From assembly GCA_039030075.1 (NCBI GenBank), contig JBCCEW010000017.1, positions 1 through 64,000 of the forward strand: a stretch of DNA of 64,000 nucleotides, given 5' to 3'. Shown here piece by piece: positions 50,823 to 59,447 of this stretch; position 1 is the first letter of the stretch, and the number at the start of each line of letters is the position of its first letter. Made by a program: the position numbers and the translations under genes. The notes under the pieces are model-generated. The model did not search any database, was not told the origin of the DNA, and saw only the letters and a list, made by a program, of their open reading frames with translations. Source of the stretch: Myxococcota bacterium (lineage in GTDB: Bacteria; Myxococcota_A; UBA9160; SMWR01).

Positions 50823-51695
50823 CTAGCTCGCGTCGCCGGACAGCAGTCGACCGATCACGCCCGTGACGTCGTAGCGCTCGTCCTCTTCACGGTACGGCGC
50901 CTGCGCGTCGAAGGCCTCGCGGATCTGGTTCCAGCGCGCCTCGGCGTAACGTCGCGCCTGGGAGTGGGTGACGATGATCGGCGCGCCGGCCTCCACCCCG
51001 TCTACGATGCGTGCGCCGATCGGCCCGGCCTCCATGCCGTGGGCCTGCACCTTTCCGGAGAACGCGTCGGCGTCACCGGCGCCGCCGAAGCGATCCGGTC
51101 GGTGCCGGGTCGCGTTCCACAGCCCGGTATCGACCATCCCCGGGCACGCGAGGCTCACACCCACATGGTCGGGGAGTTCGCCGCGCAGTACATCGCTGAG
51201 CCCGAGCAACGCCGCCTTCGAGGCGGAATAGAAGCCCATCCCGACATGAGCCAGGCCGAGGCTGTGCTCCGAGCCGGTGTTGCAGATCCAGGCCGGCTCG
51301 CCCTGCGCGACGAAGTGCTTGCCGAAGACGGCGCAGCCCTTCCAGACACCGACGAGATTCACCTCGAGGATCCAGCGCAGGTCGTCGGCCGAGCCTTCGA
51401 GCAGTGGGGACGGTGCGCCGACGCCGGCGTTGTTGAAGAGCAGGTTCACCCGCGGCAGCTCGGACGCGGCGGCTTCGGCCAGCGCCTCGATCGCGCCCGA
51501 CTCGGTCACGTCGCAGGCGTGGCCGGTCGCCGTGACGCCGAGGGCGGCGACCTCCTTCGCGACCTGGGTCGCTGCCGCGCCGTCGATGTCCGCCACGGCC
51601 ACCGCGCAACCGCGGCGACCCAGCTCGAGGGCGATCGCGCGCCCGATGCCCGAGGCACCGCCGGTGACGACGGCGCCTCCCCCTTGCACGTTCAT
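50823..51695 (-). CDS. SDR family oxidoreductase
   Basis: 290-residue short-chain dehydrogenase: cofactor motif TGGASGIGRA (about 11-20), NNAG (about 90-93), and catalytic YSASK (about 156-160); C-terminal extension of about 40 residues. NAD(P)-dependent alcohol/ketone interconversion is expected. ATGA overlaps the CoA-transferase stop, so translation is coupled. The neighbours (CoA-transferase, PrpD-like, malate synthase) suggest it acts on a hydroxy-acid or hydroxyacyl-CoA in the same route. Confidence 0.88.
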   Translation of the reverse strand: MNVQGGGAVVTGGASGIGRAIALELGRRGCAVAVADIDGAAATQVAKEVAALGVTATGHACDVTESGAIEALAEAAASELPRVNLLFNNAGVGAPSPLLEGSADDLRWILEVNLVGVWKGCAVFGKHFVAQGEPAWICNTGSEHSLGLAHVGMGFYSASKAALLGLSDVLRGELPDHVGVSLACPGMVDTGLWNATRHRPDRFGGAGDADAFSGKVQAHGMEAGPIGARIVDGVEAGAPIIVTHSQARRYAEARWNQIREAFDAQAPYREEDERYDVTGVIGRLLSGDAS

Positions 51696-52903
51696 CGAGA
51701 TTCCTTTCCCGGTTCGGTCGCTGCCTCGATTCCGAACTCGCGCAGGATCTCCGCGCGATGCTCGTCGAGGGTGGGCGGGCGCCGATGGATGCCCGCCTTG
51801 GTCTCCGTGAAATGGATCGGCGTCCCCGGGAGCTGCACGGACGGGTTGTCCCCGGGCAGCTCGACCTCGGGCAGCATGTCGCGTGCGGCCACGTGGGGGT
51901 CGGCGAAGATGTCCTCGGCGGTCTGCACCGGACCGATCGGGACTTCGCCGCCGAGCAGCTCCACGATCTCCTGCCGCGTGCGCGCCTGGGTGAACTCGGT
52001 AACCACACCGATGGTGAAATCGCGATGCTTCGCGCGGCGCAGCACGTCCGAGGTTCGCTCGTCGGTGACGAGGTCCTCGCGGCCCATCACCCGACACAGC
52101 TTCTCCCAATGCACGGGACCGGGCGCCGCGATCGAGATCGCGCCGTCCTTCGCGGGAAAGACGTCGAAGGGGCAGAGCATCGGGTGTCCGGAACCGCGCG
52201 GCGTGACGACCTTCTTGTCGTAGCTGTAGTTCCAGACGATCAGCTCCGAGAGCGCCAGGATCGAGTCGTACATGCCGACGTCGACGAACTGTCCCTTCCC
52301 GGTGCTCCTTGCCGCGTGCACTGCCGAGACGAGGCCCAGGGCCATGAGGGTCCCGGGGTAGATGTCCCCGATGCTGGTCCCGCCCGGCATCCCGTGTCCG
52401 CCGGCGGGCCCGTTGATGGCGGCGAATCCGCCCATCGACTGGGCGACCACGTCGAAGGCCGGCCAATGGGCGTAGGGGCTCTCGCCCGTGCGCGGATCGC
52501 CGAAGCCGCGGATCGCCGCGTAGACGAGGCGCGGGTTGCGCTCCTTGAGGACGTCGTAGCCGACGCCCAGCTTGTCCATCACGCCGACCCGCGCGTTCTC
52601 GACCACGGCGTCGGCCTGCTCGGCCATGCGCAGGAAGAGCTCCCGATCTTCCGCCTGCTTCAGGTCGAGTTCGATGCTGCGCTTGCTGCGATTGATGCTC
52701 GCGAAGTAGCCACCGTAGTCGCAGCCCTCTCCGTCGGGCGGTCGCGGTGGCAGACCGCGGCTCATGTCGCCGCCGCGCGGCTCCACCTTGATGACGTCCG
52801 CCCCCAGGTCGCCCAGGAGCGCGGTCCCGAACGGTCCCGCCAGCGCCTGGGAGAGATCGAGGATGCGGATGTCCGAGAGCGGTCCCGTGCGTTGCTGTTC
52901 CAT
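51692..52903 (-). CDS. Family III CoA-transferase (CaiB/BaiF)
   Basis: 403-residue single-unit CoA-transferase. Active-site loop TGKGQFVDVG (201-210) keeps the catalytic Asp208; IRILDLSQALAGP and NRSKRSIELDLK are the usual N-terminal blocks. It would activate a carboxylic acid by CoA transfer. The preferred start is the ATG with GGGAGG 11 bases upstream rather than a TTG 10 codons earlier. It overlaps the SDR start by 4 bases and follows the PrpD-like gene by 51 bp. In this regulon it is the natural candidate for making the CoA ester of the substrate acid, in contrast with the fused transferases elsewhere in the window. Confidence 0.92.
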   Translation of the reverse strand: MEQQRTGPLSDIRILDLSQALAGPFGTALLGDLGADVIKVEPRGGDMSRGLPPRPPDGEGCDYGGYFASINRSKRSIELDLKQAEDRELFLRMAEQADAVVENARVGVMDKLGVGYDVLKERNPRLVYAAIRGFGDPRTGESPYAHWPAFDVVAQSMGGFAAINGPAGGHGMPGGTSIGDIYPGTLMALGLVSAVHAARSTGKGQFVDVGMYDSILALSELIVWNYSYDKKVVTPRGSGHPMLCPFDVFPAKDGAISIAAPGPVHWEKLCRVMGREDLVTDERTSDVLRRAKHRDFTIGVVTEFTQARTRQEIVELLGGEVPIGPVQTAEDIFADPHVAARDMLPEVELPGDNPSVQLPGTPIHFTETKAGIHRRPPTLDEHRAEILREFGIEAATEPGKESR

Positions 52904-52954
52904 GCGATGCGTCGCCTCCCGGTCTTCGTCCAATCCAGGGTGGTCGGTCGGTGA

Positions 52955-54313
52955 TCAGTGCGAAGGAGTCGTCGTCGTCAGCAGGTCCGCAGTCCGCGCC
53001 TGCCCTTCGAGGGAGCGGACGCCGTCGCGCAGCGCACCGCTCGCGGCTTCTCCGATCGCGGGCACCGAGAGGCGCTCGAACTTGGCGGAGAGCCGCTCGC
53101 CCTGCCGCGCGAGGTCACGCTCGGGGCGGCCCGAGTCGAAGGCCTCTTCGAGGACGCCACTCGCGTGACGCACGGAGACGTGGGCGTGGGTCGCGGCGGG
53201 CGTGCTCTCGTCCCCGATCACCGTCACGCGATCGCGCATCGCCACCACCACCGGGTCCGACATCGTCGCTTCGCAGAAGGTCTCCGGGGCCTCGGTGGCC
53301 CGGCCCAGGGCAGCGAGCGCCGCCGTGACCCGGAGGCTGAACTTCCCCTCGAGCCCAGTCGTCGGCTCGGGGATGTGACACACCCCGAACAGCCCCGGAT
53401 GCACACGCACCTCGATCGCCTCGATCTTCTCCGGGTCGAGACCGGCTTCCGCTCGAAAGCGCCCGATCGTCTCGATCGTCGAGTGGGTCAGGTAGCAGGC
53501 CGCGTGGTACTTGAAGAGGGTGTCCGGCGTGTGGAAGCGATCCGTCTCGGCCGCGAGGGCCTCCAGCGTCGGCGTCTGGCCGGCATGGGTCGCATGGAAG
53601 CCCTGGGGCACCTCAAGAATCGAGGGGTTCGCGGTGAACCCGCCGCGCGCGAGACTCGCCGCCACGAAACCCGCGGAAGCGGCGCGCCCGGCATGCAGCG
53701 GCTTCGCCATCGTGCCGAAGCCCGACTTCAACCCCGCCGCCTGGGTCCCGGCGAGGCCGAGCGCATGGCGCCAGCCCGTTTCGTCGAGGCCGAAGAGATG
53801 AGCGCAGGCTGCGGCCGCGCCGAAGGTGCCGACCGTGCCCGTGTTGTGGAAGCCGGCTGCGTAGTGCCCGCCGCCGAGCAGGCGCCCGATGCGGGCCTGC
53901 ACTTCGAAGCCCGCCACCAGCGCGGTCAGGAAGTCGCGACCCGACGCGCCGGTCACCTCGGCCGCGGCGAACACGGCGGGCAGCACGGCGACCGACGGGT
54001 GGCCGCCCATGGCGGCGGCCGTGTCGTCATAGTCGAGGGCATGCCCGGCCGCGCCGTTGAAGAGCGCCGCGGTGGCCGCCGTCGCGCGCGCGGACCGACC
54101 GATCAGGGTCGCCTGGGCGGACGCTTCGGGTGTCGCGACTTCGCGTACGACGATCTCGCTGAGTTCCTCCCGCGCGCCCGCGAGGGCGCAACCCAGGAAG
54201 TCGAGCACGCAGTGTCGCGCCACGTCGCGCGCCGCTTCGGGAATCGTCTCGTAGGAGAGCGCGCGCCCATAGCGGGCCAGCGCCTCGGTCACCGGAGCCG
54301 GGGTCTCGCTCAT
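52955..54313 (-). CDS. MmgE/PrpD family protein
   Basis: 452-residue protein of the MmgE/PrpD family, which includes 2-methylcitrate dehydratase and cis-aconitate (itaconate-forming) decarboxylase. Blocks: FLGCALAGARE, GHALDYDDT (about 90-98), GGHPSVAVLPA, GLAGTQAAGL, KPLHAGRAA and KYHAACYLTH (about 285-294). The exact reaction cannot be told. ATG follows AAAGGAGAAACC and overlaps the TetR stop by ATGA, so it is coupled to the regulator. A decarboxylase or dehydratase of a tricarboxylate-like substrate would fit the CoA-transferase and lyase of the regulon. Confidence 0.87.
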   Translation of the reverse strand: MSETPAPVTEALARYGRALSYETIPEAARDVARHCVLDFLGCALAGAREELSEIVVREVATPEASAQATLIGRSARATAATAALFNGAAGHALDYDDTAAAMGGHPSVAVLPAVFAAAEVTGASGRDFLTALVAGFEVQARIGRLLGGGHYAAGFHNTGTVGTFGAAAACAHLFGLDETGWRHALGLAGTQAAGLKSGFGTMAKPLHAGRAASAGFVAASLARGGFTANPSILEVPQGFHATHAGQTPTLEALAAETDRFHTPDTLFKYHAACYLTHSTIETIGRFRAEAGLDPEKIEAIEVRVHPGLFGVCHIPEPTTGLEGKFSLRVTAALAALGRATEAPETFCEATMSDPVVVAMRDRVTVIGDESTPAATHAHVSVRHASGVLEEAFDSGRPERDLARQGERLSAKFERLSVPAIGEAASGALRDGVRSLEGQARTADLLTTTTPSH

Positions 54314-54999
54314 CGGTTTCTCCTTTGGGGATCCACCCCCAGATTTCGGGAATCCGCACCGAGTCTTCGGGATTCCGTACCCAGATGCGCGCGCAGCGAG
54401 TCCTTCACGCTCGCCGCGACGGCTTCGAGGTCGAAAGCGCCGGGGTCGGCCATCCACTGGAAAGCGACACCCCGCAGCATCCCGACGAAGAGTGCCGCCT
54501 CGGCGTCCGGATCGAGGTCCGAGCGGACTTCCCCCCGCTCGATGCCCTCGGTGATCGAGCGGCGAGCGCTGGCGCGAAAGCCATTGTTGAGGTCGGAGAA
54601 GACTTCGTTGATCTCGGAGACGGGTCCGAGCGACTCGCCCATCAGCACGTAGAGCGTCCGCATGCGGTCTTCCCGCAGCACCAGCTCCTTCAGGTAGGTG
54701 TCCGCCGTGGCGCAGAGCGCCTCGATGCCCACGCGGTCGTCGACCGCCGCCACCAACTGATCGCTGTAGAAGCGGCCCGTAAAGCGATCGACGAGATCCC
54801 GCAACAGGCCTTCCTTCGACCCGAAGTGGTGGCTCACGAGTCCGCCGGTGTAGCCGGCCTCCTTCCCCACCTGGGCGAGCGTCGTCTTCGTGTAGCCCTG
54901 ACGCGCGATCAGACGACCCGCCGCCCGCACCATGCGGCGCGCGGCCGTCGCCGTACGCTCGGCCTGGGAACGACGTTCGCGGGGCGCCGGTGCGCTCAC
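54310..54999 (-). CDS. TetR-family transcriptional regulator
   Basis: 229-residue TetR protein: helix-turn-helix at about 36-63 (TLAQVGKEAGYTGGLVSHHFGSKEGLL), ligand domain after. The GTG start overlaps the hydrolase stop by GTGA and the gene overlaps the PrpD-like start by ATGA, so it is translated in the middle of its own operon. The C-terminal tail (GTESRRLGADSRNLG) comes from a near-duplicated DNA stretch. It is the best candidate to bind the 34-bp palindrome between the two arms and control the whole regulon. Confidence 0.87.
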   Translation of the reverse strand: MSAPAPRERRSQAERTATAARRMVRAAGRLIARQGYTKTTLAQVGKEAGYTGGLVSHHFGSKEGLLRDLVDRFTGRFYSDQLVAAVDDRVGIEALCATADTYLKELVLREDRMRTLYVLMGESLGPVSEINEVFSDLNNGFRASARRSITEGIERGEVRSDLDPDAEAALFVGMLRGVAFQWMADPGAFDLEAVAASVKDSLRAHLGTESRRLGADSRNLGVDPQRRNR

Positions 55000-55838
55000 C
55001 TGCGCACCTTTTCGAGCACCGGCCGCAGCGCGGCCAGAAAACGCTCCGGGTCTTCGCACATCGGGAAATGACCCAGACCGGCCATCGTGGCGTAGGTCGC
55101 GCCCGGGATCTGCTGGGCCGTCGCTTCGCTCGCCGAAGGAGTGGCCGTCCAATCGAACTCCCCGGTCAGCATATGCACGGCGCACTGGCCCGTGTCGATC
55201 CCGGCAAGCTCTTCGGGCGACATGTGGTGGTCGACGCTGTAGTAGTAGAGGTCGCCCTTGAAGACCGGCGGCGCCCCCTGGCTGTAGACCCACTCGGTCT
55301 CGCGGCGGTAGGCCTCTGGCGCCGTCGACGCGGTCAGGCCATACATCATGCTCGCCTTGAACGCGTTCGACACGCGCGGGTGATTCATGATGTCGAGGTA
55401 ACCGCCGGGCGTGGCCGCAGACGCCTCGAGGCCGATCACCGCGCGAAACGCGTCCGGATGATTCGACGCGAGGTCGAGCGCGAGGTGCCCTCCGATCGAG
55501 CTCCCGATGTAGACCGGGCGTTCGAGTCCGAGGGCGCGCGAGAGCGCCAGGGGCACCGACATCAAGAAGTCCTTGGTGAGCTTGTACTCCTCGCTCCACC
55601 ACGCCTGGGACGTCGGCGGCAGCGACTTGCCGTGATACGGCAGGTCGTAGGCGATGACGCGGAAGTCGCGGGTGATCTCGTCCGACTCGAGCAGGTGACG
55701 CCACTGACTCCCGTGGGCGCCGGCGGTGTGCTGACAGAGCAGCGGTACGCCTTCCCCGGCTTCTTCGAAGTACACGCGGTGTTCGACGCCCGCCAGCTCG
55801 AGATGGACGTAGCGGCCAACGATCGCATCCAGGCTCAT
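54996..55838 (-). CDS. Alpha/beta-fold hydrolase
   Basis: 280-residue alpha/beta-hydrolase: nucleophile elbow IGSSIGGHLALD (about 113-124), oxyanion region CQHTAGAHG, and a C-terminal GLGHFPMCEDPE with the likely catalytic His. Could cleave an ester, lactone or C-C bond; in this regulon it could open a lactone or release an acid that then becomes the CoA ester. It overlaps the SCP2-like gene (ATGA) and the TetR gene (GTGA). Confidence 0.85.
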   Translation of the reverse strand: MSLDAIVGRYVHLELAGVEHRVYFEEAGEGVPLLCQHTAGAHGSQWRHLLESDEITRDFRVIAYDLPYHGKSLPPTSQAWWSEEYKLTKDFLMSVPLALSRALGLERPVYIGSSIGGHLALDLASNHPDAFRAVIGLEASAATPGGYLDIMNHPRVSNAFKASMMYGLTASTAPEAYRRETEWVYSQGAPPVFKGDLYYYSVDHHMSPEELAGIDTGQCAVHMLTGEFDWTATPSASEATAQQIPGATYATMAGLGHFPMCEDPERFLAALRPVLEKVRR

Positions 55839-56215
55839 CCCGACTCCTCCTCGTGTCGCAGAGCCGACATCAATTGGACGAGACGTCGCAGCGCCGGGTA
55901 GTAGGCGGCGTACGCCAGCGGATCCTCGGGGAGACGCACGTCGTGGTGGATCTGGGCCCCGAAGAGATCCTGGTAGAAGGGACGCGGTTCACGTGCGAGC
56001 AGCCCTTCCCAGTCCGACTCGGGCGCCGAGACGAACAGATCGCATGCGCTCTCCGCCCCAGCCGTGTCGATGTCGACCAGGCGACCCTCTTCGAAGCGCA
56101 GCAGGCGCGAGGCATCGCCCGTGTCGAGGCGCAGGCGCGCGGTCCAATGGCGGCTGGCGACCTGGAACTCCGGGTCCCGGTTCACCCGCTCGGGAAGCTG
56201 TTGCCAATCCAGCAT
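55835..56215 (-). CDS. Small SCP2-like protein
   Basis: 126 residues; possible sterol-carrier-protein-2-like fold from the WTARLRLDTGDASRLLRFEEGRLVDID start of the domain and YQDLFGAQIHHDV later. I am not certain of the family. SCP2-like proteins bind acyl-CoA or sterols and may hold hydrophobic substrates. It is the first gene of the leftward arm, directly after the palindromic operator, and overlaps the hydrolase start by 4 bases. ATG after CAGGAGGCCCCC. Confidence 0.6.
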   Translation of the reverse strand: MLDWQQLPERVNRDPEFQVASRHWTARLRLDTGDASRLLRFEEGRLVDIDTAGAESACDLFVSAPESDWEGLLAREPRPFYQDLFGAQIHHDVRLPEDPLAYAAYYPALRRLVQLMSALRHEEESG

Positions 56216-56245
56216 GGGGGCCTCCTGTGGGTGGCTGGGATCTTC

Positions 56246-56279
56246 TCAGAAATTTATTGGTTCATCAATCAATTTCTGA
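56246..56279. promoter_or_regulatory. 34-bp palindromic operator between the divergent arms
   Basis: TCAGAAATTTATTG (56246-56259) and CAATCAATTTCTGA (56266-56279) are inverted copies with one mismatch, separated by GTTCAT. It lies in the only AT-rich stretch of the 92-bp gap between the SCP2-like and MaoC genes. Size and symmetry fit a TetR operator covering both promoters; the TetR within the leftward arm is the likely ligand. Confidence 0.7.
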
Positions 56280-56307
56280 TACAAAGGCGCTGGAAGGAGC
56301 CCTCCCC

Positions 56308-56802
56308 ATGGCCGACCCGGACTTCTCGACCTTTCCCCTGCGCAAAAAGGGCAACCAATACCAGGACTTCGAGAAGGGCCAGCAGATCCCCCACCACTGG
56401 GGGCGCACCCTCTCGGAGGCGGACGGGCTGCTCTTCTCCACCCAGACGCTGCGCTTCAACCCCCTCTACTTCAACCGGGAGTACGCCCAGGCGCTGGGCC
56501 ACCCGGGCCCGGTGATGGACCCGCTCCTGGTGCTCTGCACGGTCGTCGGCCTCTCGGTGGAAGACCTCTCCGAGGCCGGCGGGCCATTCCTCGGCATCCA
56601 CCAGATCGAGTTCCACACGCCGGTGTATGCGCAGGACACGCTGACCGCCCACAGCGAAGTCGTGTCGAAGCGCGAGTCGGAGAAGCGCCCGACGATGGGC
56701 ATCGTCACCTGGCGCACCGAGGCCCGAAACCAACGCGACGAGGTGGTGGTGAGTTACGAGCGCACCAACCTGGTCGCCAAGCGGCGAGAGGAGACGTCGT
56801 GA
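56308..56802 (+). CDS. MaoC-like hot-dog protein lacking canonical catalytic residues
   Basis: 164-residue single hot-dog protein of the MaoC type. The position of the active-site segment (D-x-N-P-x-H in (R)-specific hydratases) reads RFNPLYFN (49-56), so the usual Asp and His are Arg49 and Tyr54. It may be a structural or specificity partner rather than the catalyst. It is followed by an acyl-CoA dehydrogenase with a 4-base GTGA overlap. ATG after GGAAGGAGCCCTCCCC. First gene of the rightward arm. In actinobacterial steroid catabolism, a pair of small MaoC proteins forms one mixed hydratase. Confidence 0.82.
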   Translation: MADPDFSTFPLRKKGNQYQDFEKGQQIPHHWGRTLSEADGLLFSTQTLRFNPLYFNREYAQALGHPGPVMDPLLVLCTVVGLSVEDLSEAGGPFLGIHQIEFHTPVYAQDTLTAHSEVVSKRESEKRPTMGIVTWRTEARNQRDEVVVSYERTNLVAKRREETS

Positions 56803-58001
56803 GCGCGTCCCACCCCTTCCTCACCGAGAAACGACTCGAGATCCAGGCGCGGGCCCGACGCTTCGCGCAGGAAGAAGTCCTCCCCGTCGCCAACGAGCTC
56901 GACCCGCAACAGCGGGACATCCCGCAAGAACTCTTGAAGCGCATGGGCGAGCTCGGCTACTTCGGGATCACCATCTCGCAGGAGTACGGCGGGATGGGGA
57001 AAGGCGTCTTCGAGTACGCCCTGATCGCCGAAGAACTCGCCCGCGCCTGGATGAGCGTGGCGAGCATCATCGCACGCGCCCAGGGCATGGGCACCCAGGT
57101 GGCCGACCCGGAGCGCCGCGACGAGCTCCTGCGACGCAGCGCCCGGGGCGAATGGATCGGCGCCGCCGCACTCTCGGAACCCAACGTCGGCTCGGACCTC
57201 GCGGGCGTCGAGTGCTGGGCCGAGCGCGAAGGCGACGAATACGTCATCACGGGCGAGAAGCGCTGGTGCGGCAACGCACTCGGTTCCCACTTCATCCAGC
57301 TGCTCGCGCGCACCGAGCACCCGGCCCCGGGCGAGCACCGCGCGAAGGGCATCCAGAGCTTCATCCTCGAGAAGCCGCCGGGCGAGTTCCCGCGCGGCAT
57401 GACCGGCGAGCCGATCCCCAAGATCGGCTACCACGGCATCACCAGCTACGCCTTGCATCTCGACGGCGTGCGGGTCCCAGCCGGAAACCGCATCGGCGCC
57501 CGCAGCGCGAGCCAGGCACGCAAGGGCGCCGGCGGCGCGTTCAACGCCACGATGCAGGGCCTCGCCGTGGCACGCATCCACACCGCCGCGCGCGCGATCG
57601 GCCTCTCGCGCGGCTCGCTGGAAGACGCCCTCGCCTACGCCCAGGAGCGCGAGCAGTTCGGCAAGCCGATCGCGTCGTTCCAGGCGCTGCGCTTCAAGCT
57701 GGCCGACATGGCCACCGAGATCGAGGCCGCACGGTCGCTGATGTACCTCGTGGCCGACCAGGTCGACCGAGGCCTGCCCGTCGAGAAGGAAGCCGCGATG
57801 GTGAAGCTCTTCGCCACCGAGATGGCCGAGCGCGTCACGTCGGCGGGTCTCCAGGTGCACGGCGGCAACGGCTACACCACCGAGCGCGCGGTCGAGCGCT
57901 ACTGGAGAGACGCGCGCCTCACGACCATCTTCGAGGGAACCTCGGAGATCCAGCGCAAGATCATCTCGGACCAGCTGCTGCGCAAGCCGCGCGGAGAGTG
58001 A
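56799..58001 (+). CDS. Acyl-CoA dehydrogenase
   Basis: 400-residue FAD enzyme that introduces a double bond into an acyl-CoA, passing electrons to ETF. The catalytic base is Glu379 in IFEGTSEIQR; AALSEPNVGSDLAG and GEKRWCGNA are the flavin-binding blocks, and REQFGKPIASFQALRFKLADM is the usual C-terminal helix. GTG start overlapping the MaoC stop. In the proposed route it would oxidise a branched acyl-CoA, as methylsuccinyl-CoA dehydrogenase does in the ethylmalonyl-CoA pathway, though that enzyme is longer. Confidence 0.93.
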   Translation: MSASHPFLTEKRLEIQARARRFAQEEVLPVANELDPQQRDIPQELLKRMGELGYFGITISQEYGGMGKGVFEYALIAEELARAWMSVASIIARAQGMGTQVADPERRDELLRRSARGEWIGAAALSEPNVGSDLAGVECWAEREGDEYVITGEKRWCGNALGSHFIQLLARTEHPAPGEHRAKGIQSFILEKPPGEFPRGMTGEPIPKIGYHGITSYALHLDGVRVPAGNRIGARSASQARKGAGGAFNATMQGLAVARIHTAARAIGLSRGSLEDALAYAQEREQFGKPIASFQALRFKLADMATEIEAARSLMYLVADQVDRGLPVEKEAAMVKLFATEMAERVTSAGLQVHGGNGYTTERAVERYWRDARLTTIFEGTSEIQRKIISDQLLRKPRGE

Positions 58002-58004
58002 GCG

Positions 58005-58490
58005 ATGACCACCCCCCTGCCCGCCCCGACCGGCGACGACAACTACTTCGAGGACTTTCAGGCCGGTGACCGCATGCGCCACGCGCGCGGCTGCACCGTC
58101 GACGAAGTCGAGAACCAGATGCTCACGAAGCTCGTGATGAACACGGCCGATGGGCATTTCAACGAGCAGAAGATGGCCGCCCTGCCCTTCGGCCAGCGGC
58201 TGGTCTTCGGGCTCATCACCGGCTCCCTCGTCATCGGGCTCGCGACCCAGGACACGGGAGAGAACGCCCTTGCCGAGCTGCGCCTCGACGGCCTGCGCTT
58301 TCGCGCCCCCGTCTTCCACGGTGACACGCTCACCGCCTACACCGAAGTCCTCGAGACGCGCGACGCCGACCGCGACGACGCGGGCATCGTCCGCTTCAAG
58401 CACTGGGGCCTGAAGCAGGACGACACCGTCGTCTTCGAAGGCGAACGCGAGGTCTTGATCAAACGCCGCTCCCACTGGGTGACGGCCTGA
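58005..58490 (+). CDS. MaoC-like hydratase
   Basis: 161-residue hot-dog enzyme of the MaoC family, 3 bp after the dehydrogenase. The active-site segment is NTADGHFN (46-53) with His51 retained and Asn46 where Asp is common; this resembles mesaconyl-CoA-hydratase-like MaoC proteins more than the (R)-hydratases. Likely adds water to the double bond produced by the dehydrogenase, possibly together with the other MaoC protein. FGLITGSLVIGLATQDTGENA and LRFRAPVFHGDTLTAYTEV are typical family segments. Confidence 0.87.
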   Translation: MTTPLPAPTGDDNYFEDFQAGDRMRHARGCTVDEVENQMLTKLVMNTADGHFNEQKMAALPFGQRLVFGLITGSLVIGLATQDTGENALAELRLDGLRFRAPVFHGDTLTAYTEVLETRDADRDDAGIVRFKHWGLKQDDTVVFEGEREVLIKRRSHWVTA

Positions 58491-58510
58491 ACGCCCCGAC
58501 AGGAGATCCG

Positions 58511-59419
58511 ATGACCCAAGAGCGCCTGCGCCGATCCGAACTGGCCGTTCCGGCCGCCAACCCGAAGATGATCAAGAAGTCGGCGGCCAGTGCCGCCGAC
58601 CTCGTGTTCCTCGACCTCGAGGACGCCACCGCTCCCGCCCTCAAGGAAGAAGCGCGGAAGAACGTGGTCGACGGCCTGAAGACCCTCGATTGGGGTGACA
58701 CCCTGCGCGCGGTCCGCGTCAACTCGGCCGACACGCGCTGGGCCACCGACGACGTCGTCGAGGTCGTCACCCAGGCCCACGAGCACCTCGATATCATCAT
58801 CATCCCCAAGCCCTACGCCCCACGCGACATCTGGTTCTTCGAGACCCTCCTCGATCAGCTCGAGCAGAAGCTCGGCATCCCGCCGAAGATCCAGTTCGAA
58901 GCCCTGATCGAGGAGTCGAAGGCGCTCTCGTGCGTGGAGGAGATCGCCGCCTGCTCGCCCCGCCTCGAGGCCCTGATCCTCGGCTTCGGAGACCTCGCCG
59001 CGAGCCTCGGCTTTCGCACGGGTCATGCGAGCGGTGACGACGCGTACCCGGGCGATCCGTGGCACGCGGCCCGGAACCGGATGATCTCTGCCTGCCGCGC
59101 CAATGGTCTCGATCCGATCGACGGCCCCTTCGCGAACTTCACGAAGCCCGATGCCTACCGCCGCGAGGCGACCTGGGCGAGCACGCTCGGTGCCGTGGGC
59201 AAGTGGTGCATCCACCCGAGCCAGATCGAGATCGCGAACGAAGTCTTCGCCCCCACCGACAAGGAGATCGCCTTCGCCCAACAGCAGGTCGACGCCTACA
59301 AGGCGGCCACCGAGAGCGGCGAAGGCGCCGGCAGCACCGGCGGCATGTTGGTCGACGCCGCGTCGTTGCGACTCTTCCAGGCCGTGCTCGACCGCGCCAA
59401 ACAGTGCGGCCGACTCTAG
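58511..59419 (+). CDS. mcl1: L-malyl-CoA / beta-methylmalyl-CoA lyase-type enzyme (CitE/HpcH superfamily)
   Basis: 302-residue CitE-superfamily lyase whose layout follows Rhodobacter Mcl1: PAANPKMIKKSAASAAD, FLDLEDATAP (33-42), LDWGDTLRAVRVN (about 59-71), IIIPK, VEEIAACSPRLEALILGFGDLAASLG, PIDGPFANF, and GKWCIHPSQIEIANEVF. These enzymes split malyl- or methylmalyl-CoA to glyoxylate plus acetyl- or propionyl-CoA with Mg2+. ATG after AGGAGATCCG. Citramalyl-CoA lyase (pyruvate product) is a related possibility, but the PRLEALILGFGDLAAS and DWG segments favour the malyl-CoA type. Malate synthase G in the other arm would use the glyoxylate. Confidence 0.86.
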   Translation: MTQERLRRSELAVPAANPKMIKKSAASAADLVFLDLEDATAPALKEEARKNVVDGLKTLDWGDTLRAVRVNSADTRWATDDVVEVVTQAHEHLDIIIIPKPYAPRDIWFFETLLDQLEQKLGIPPKIQFEALIEESKALSCVEEIAACSPRLEALILGFGDLAASLGFRTGHASGDDAYPGDPWHAARNRMISACRANGLDPIDGPFANFTKPDAYRREATWASTLGAVGKWCIHPSQIEIANEVFAPTDKEIAFAQQQVDAYKAATESGEGAGSTGGMLVDAASLRLFQAVLDRAKQCGRL

Positions 59420-59447
59420 AGCGCCACGCGCGCACGAGGAATTTCCC

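Noticed and set aside
54340-54385. Short near-duplicated DNA (GAATCCGCACC / GATTCCGTACCC) in the TetR gene tail.
   Set aside because: Too short and within coding sequence; likely local slippage, no regulatory meaning supported.
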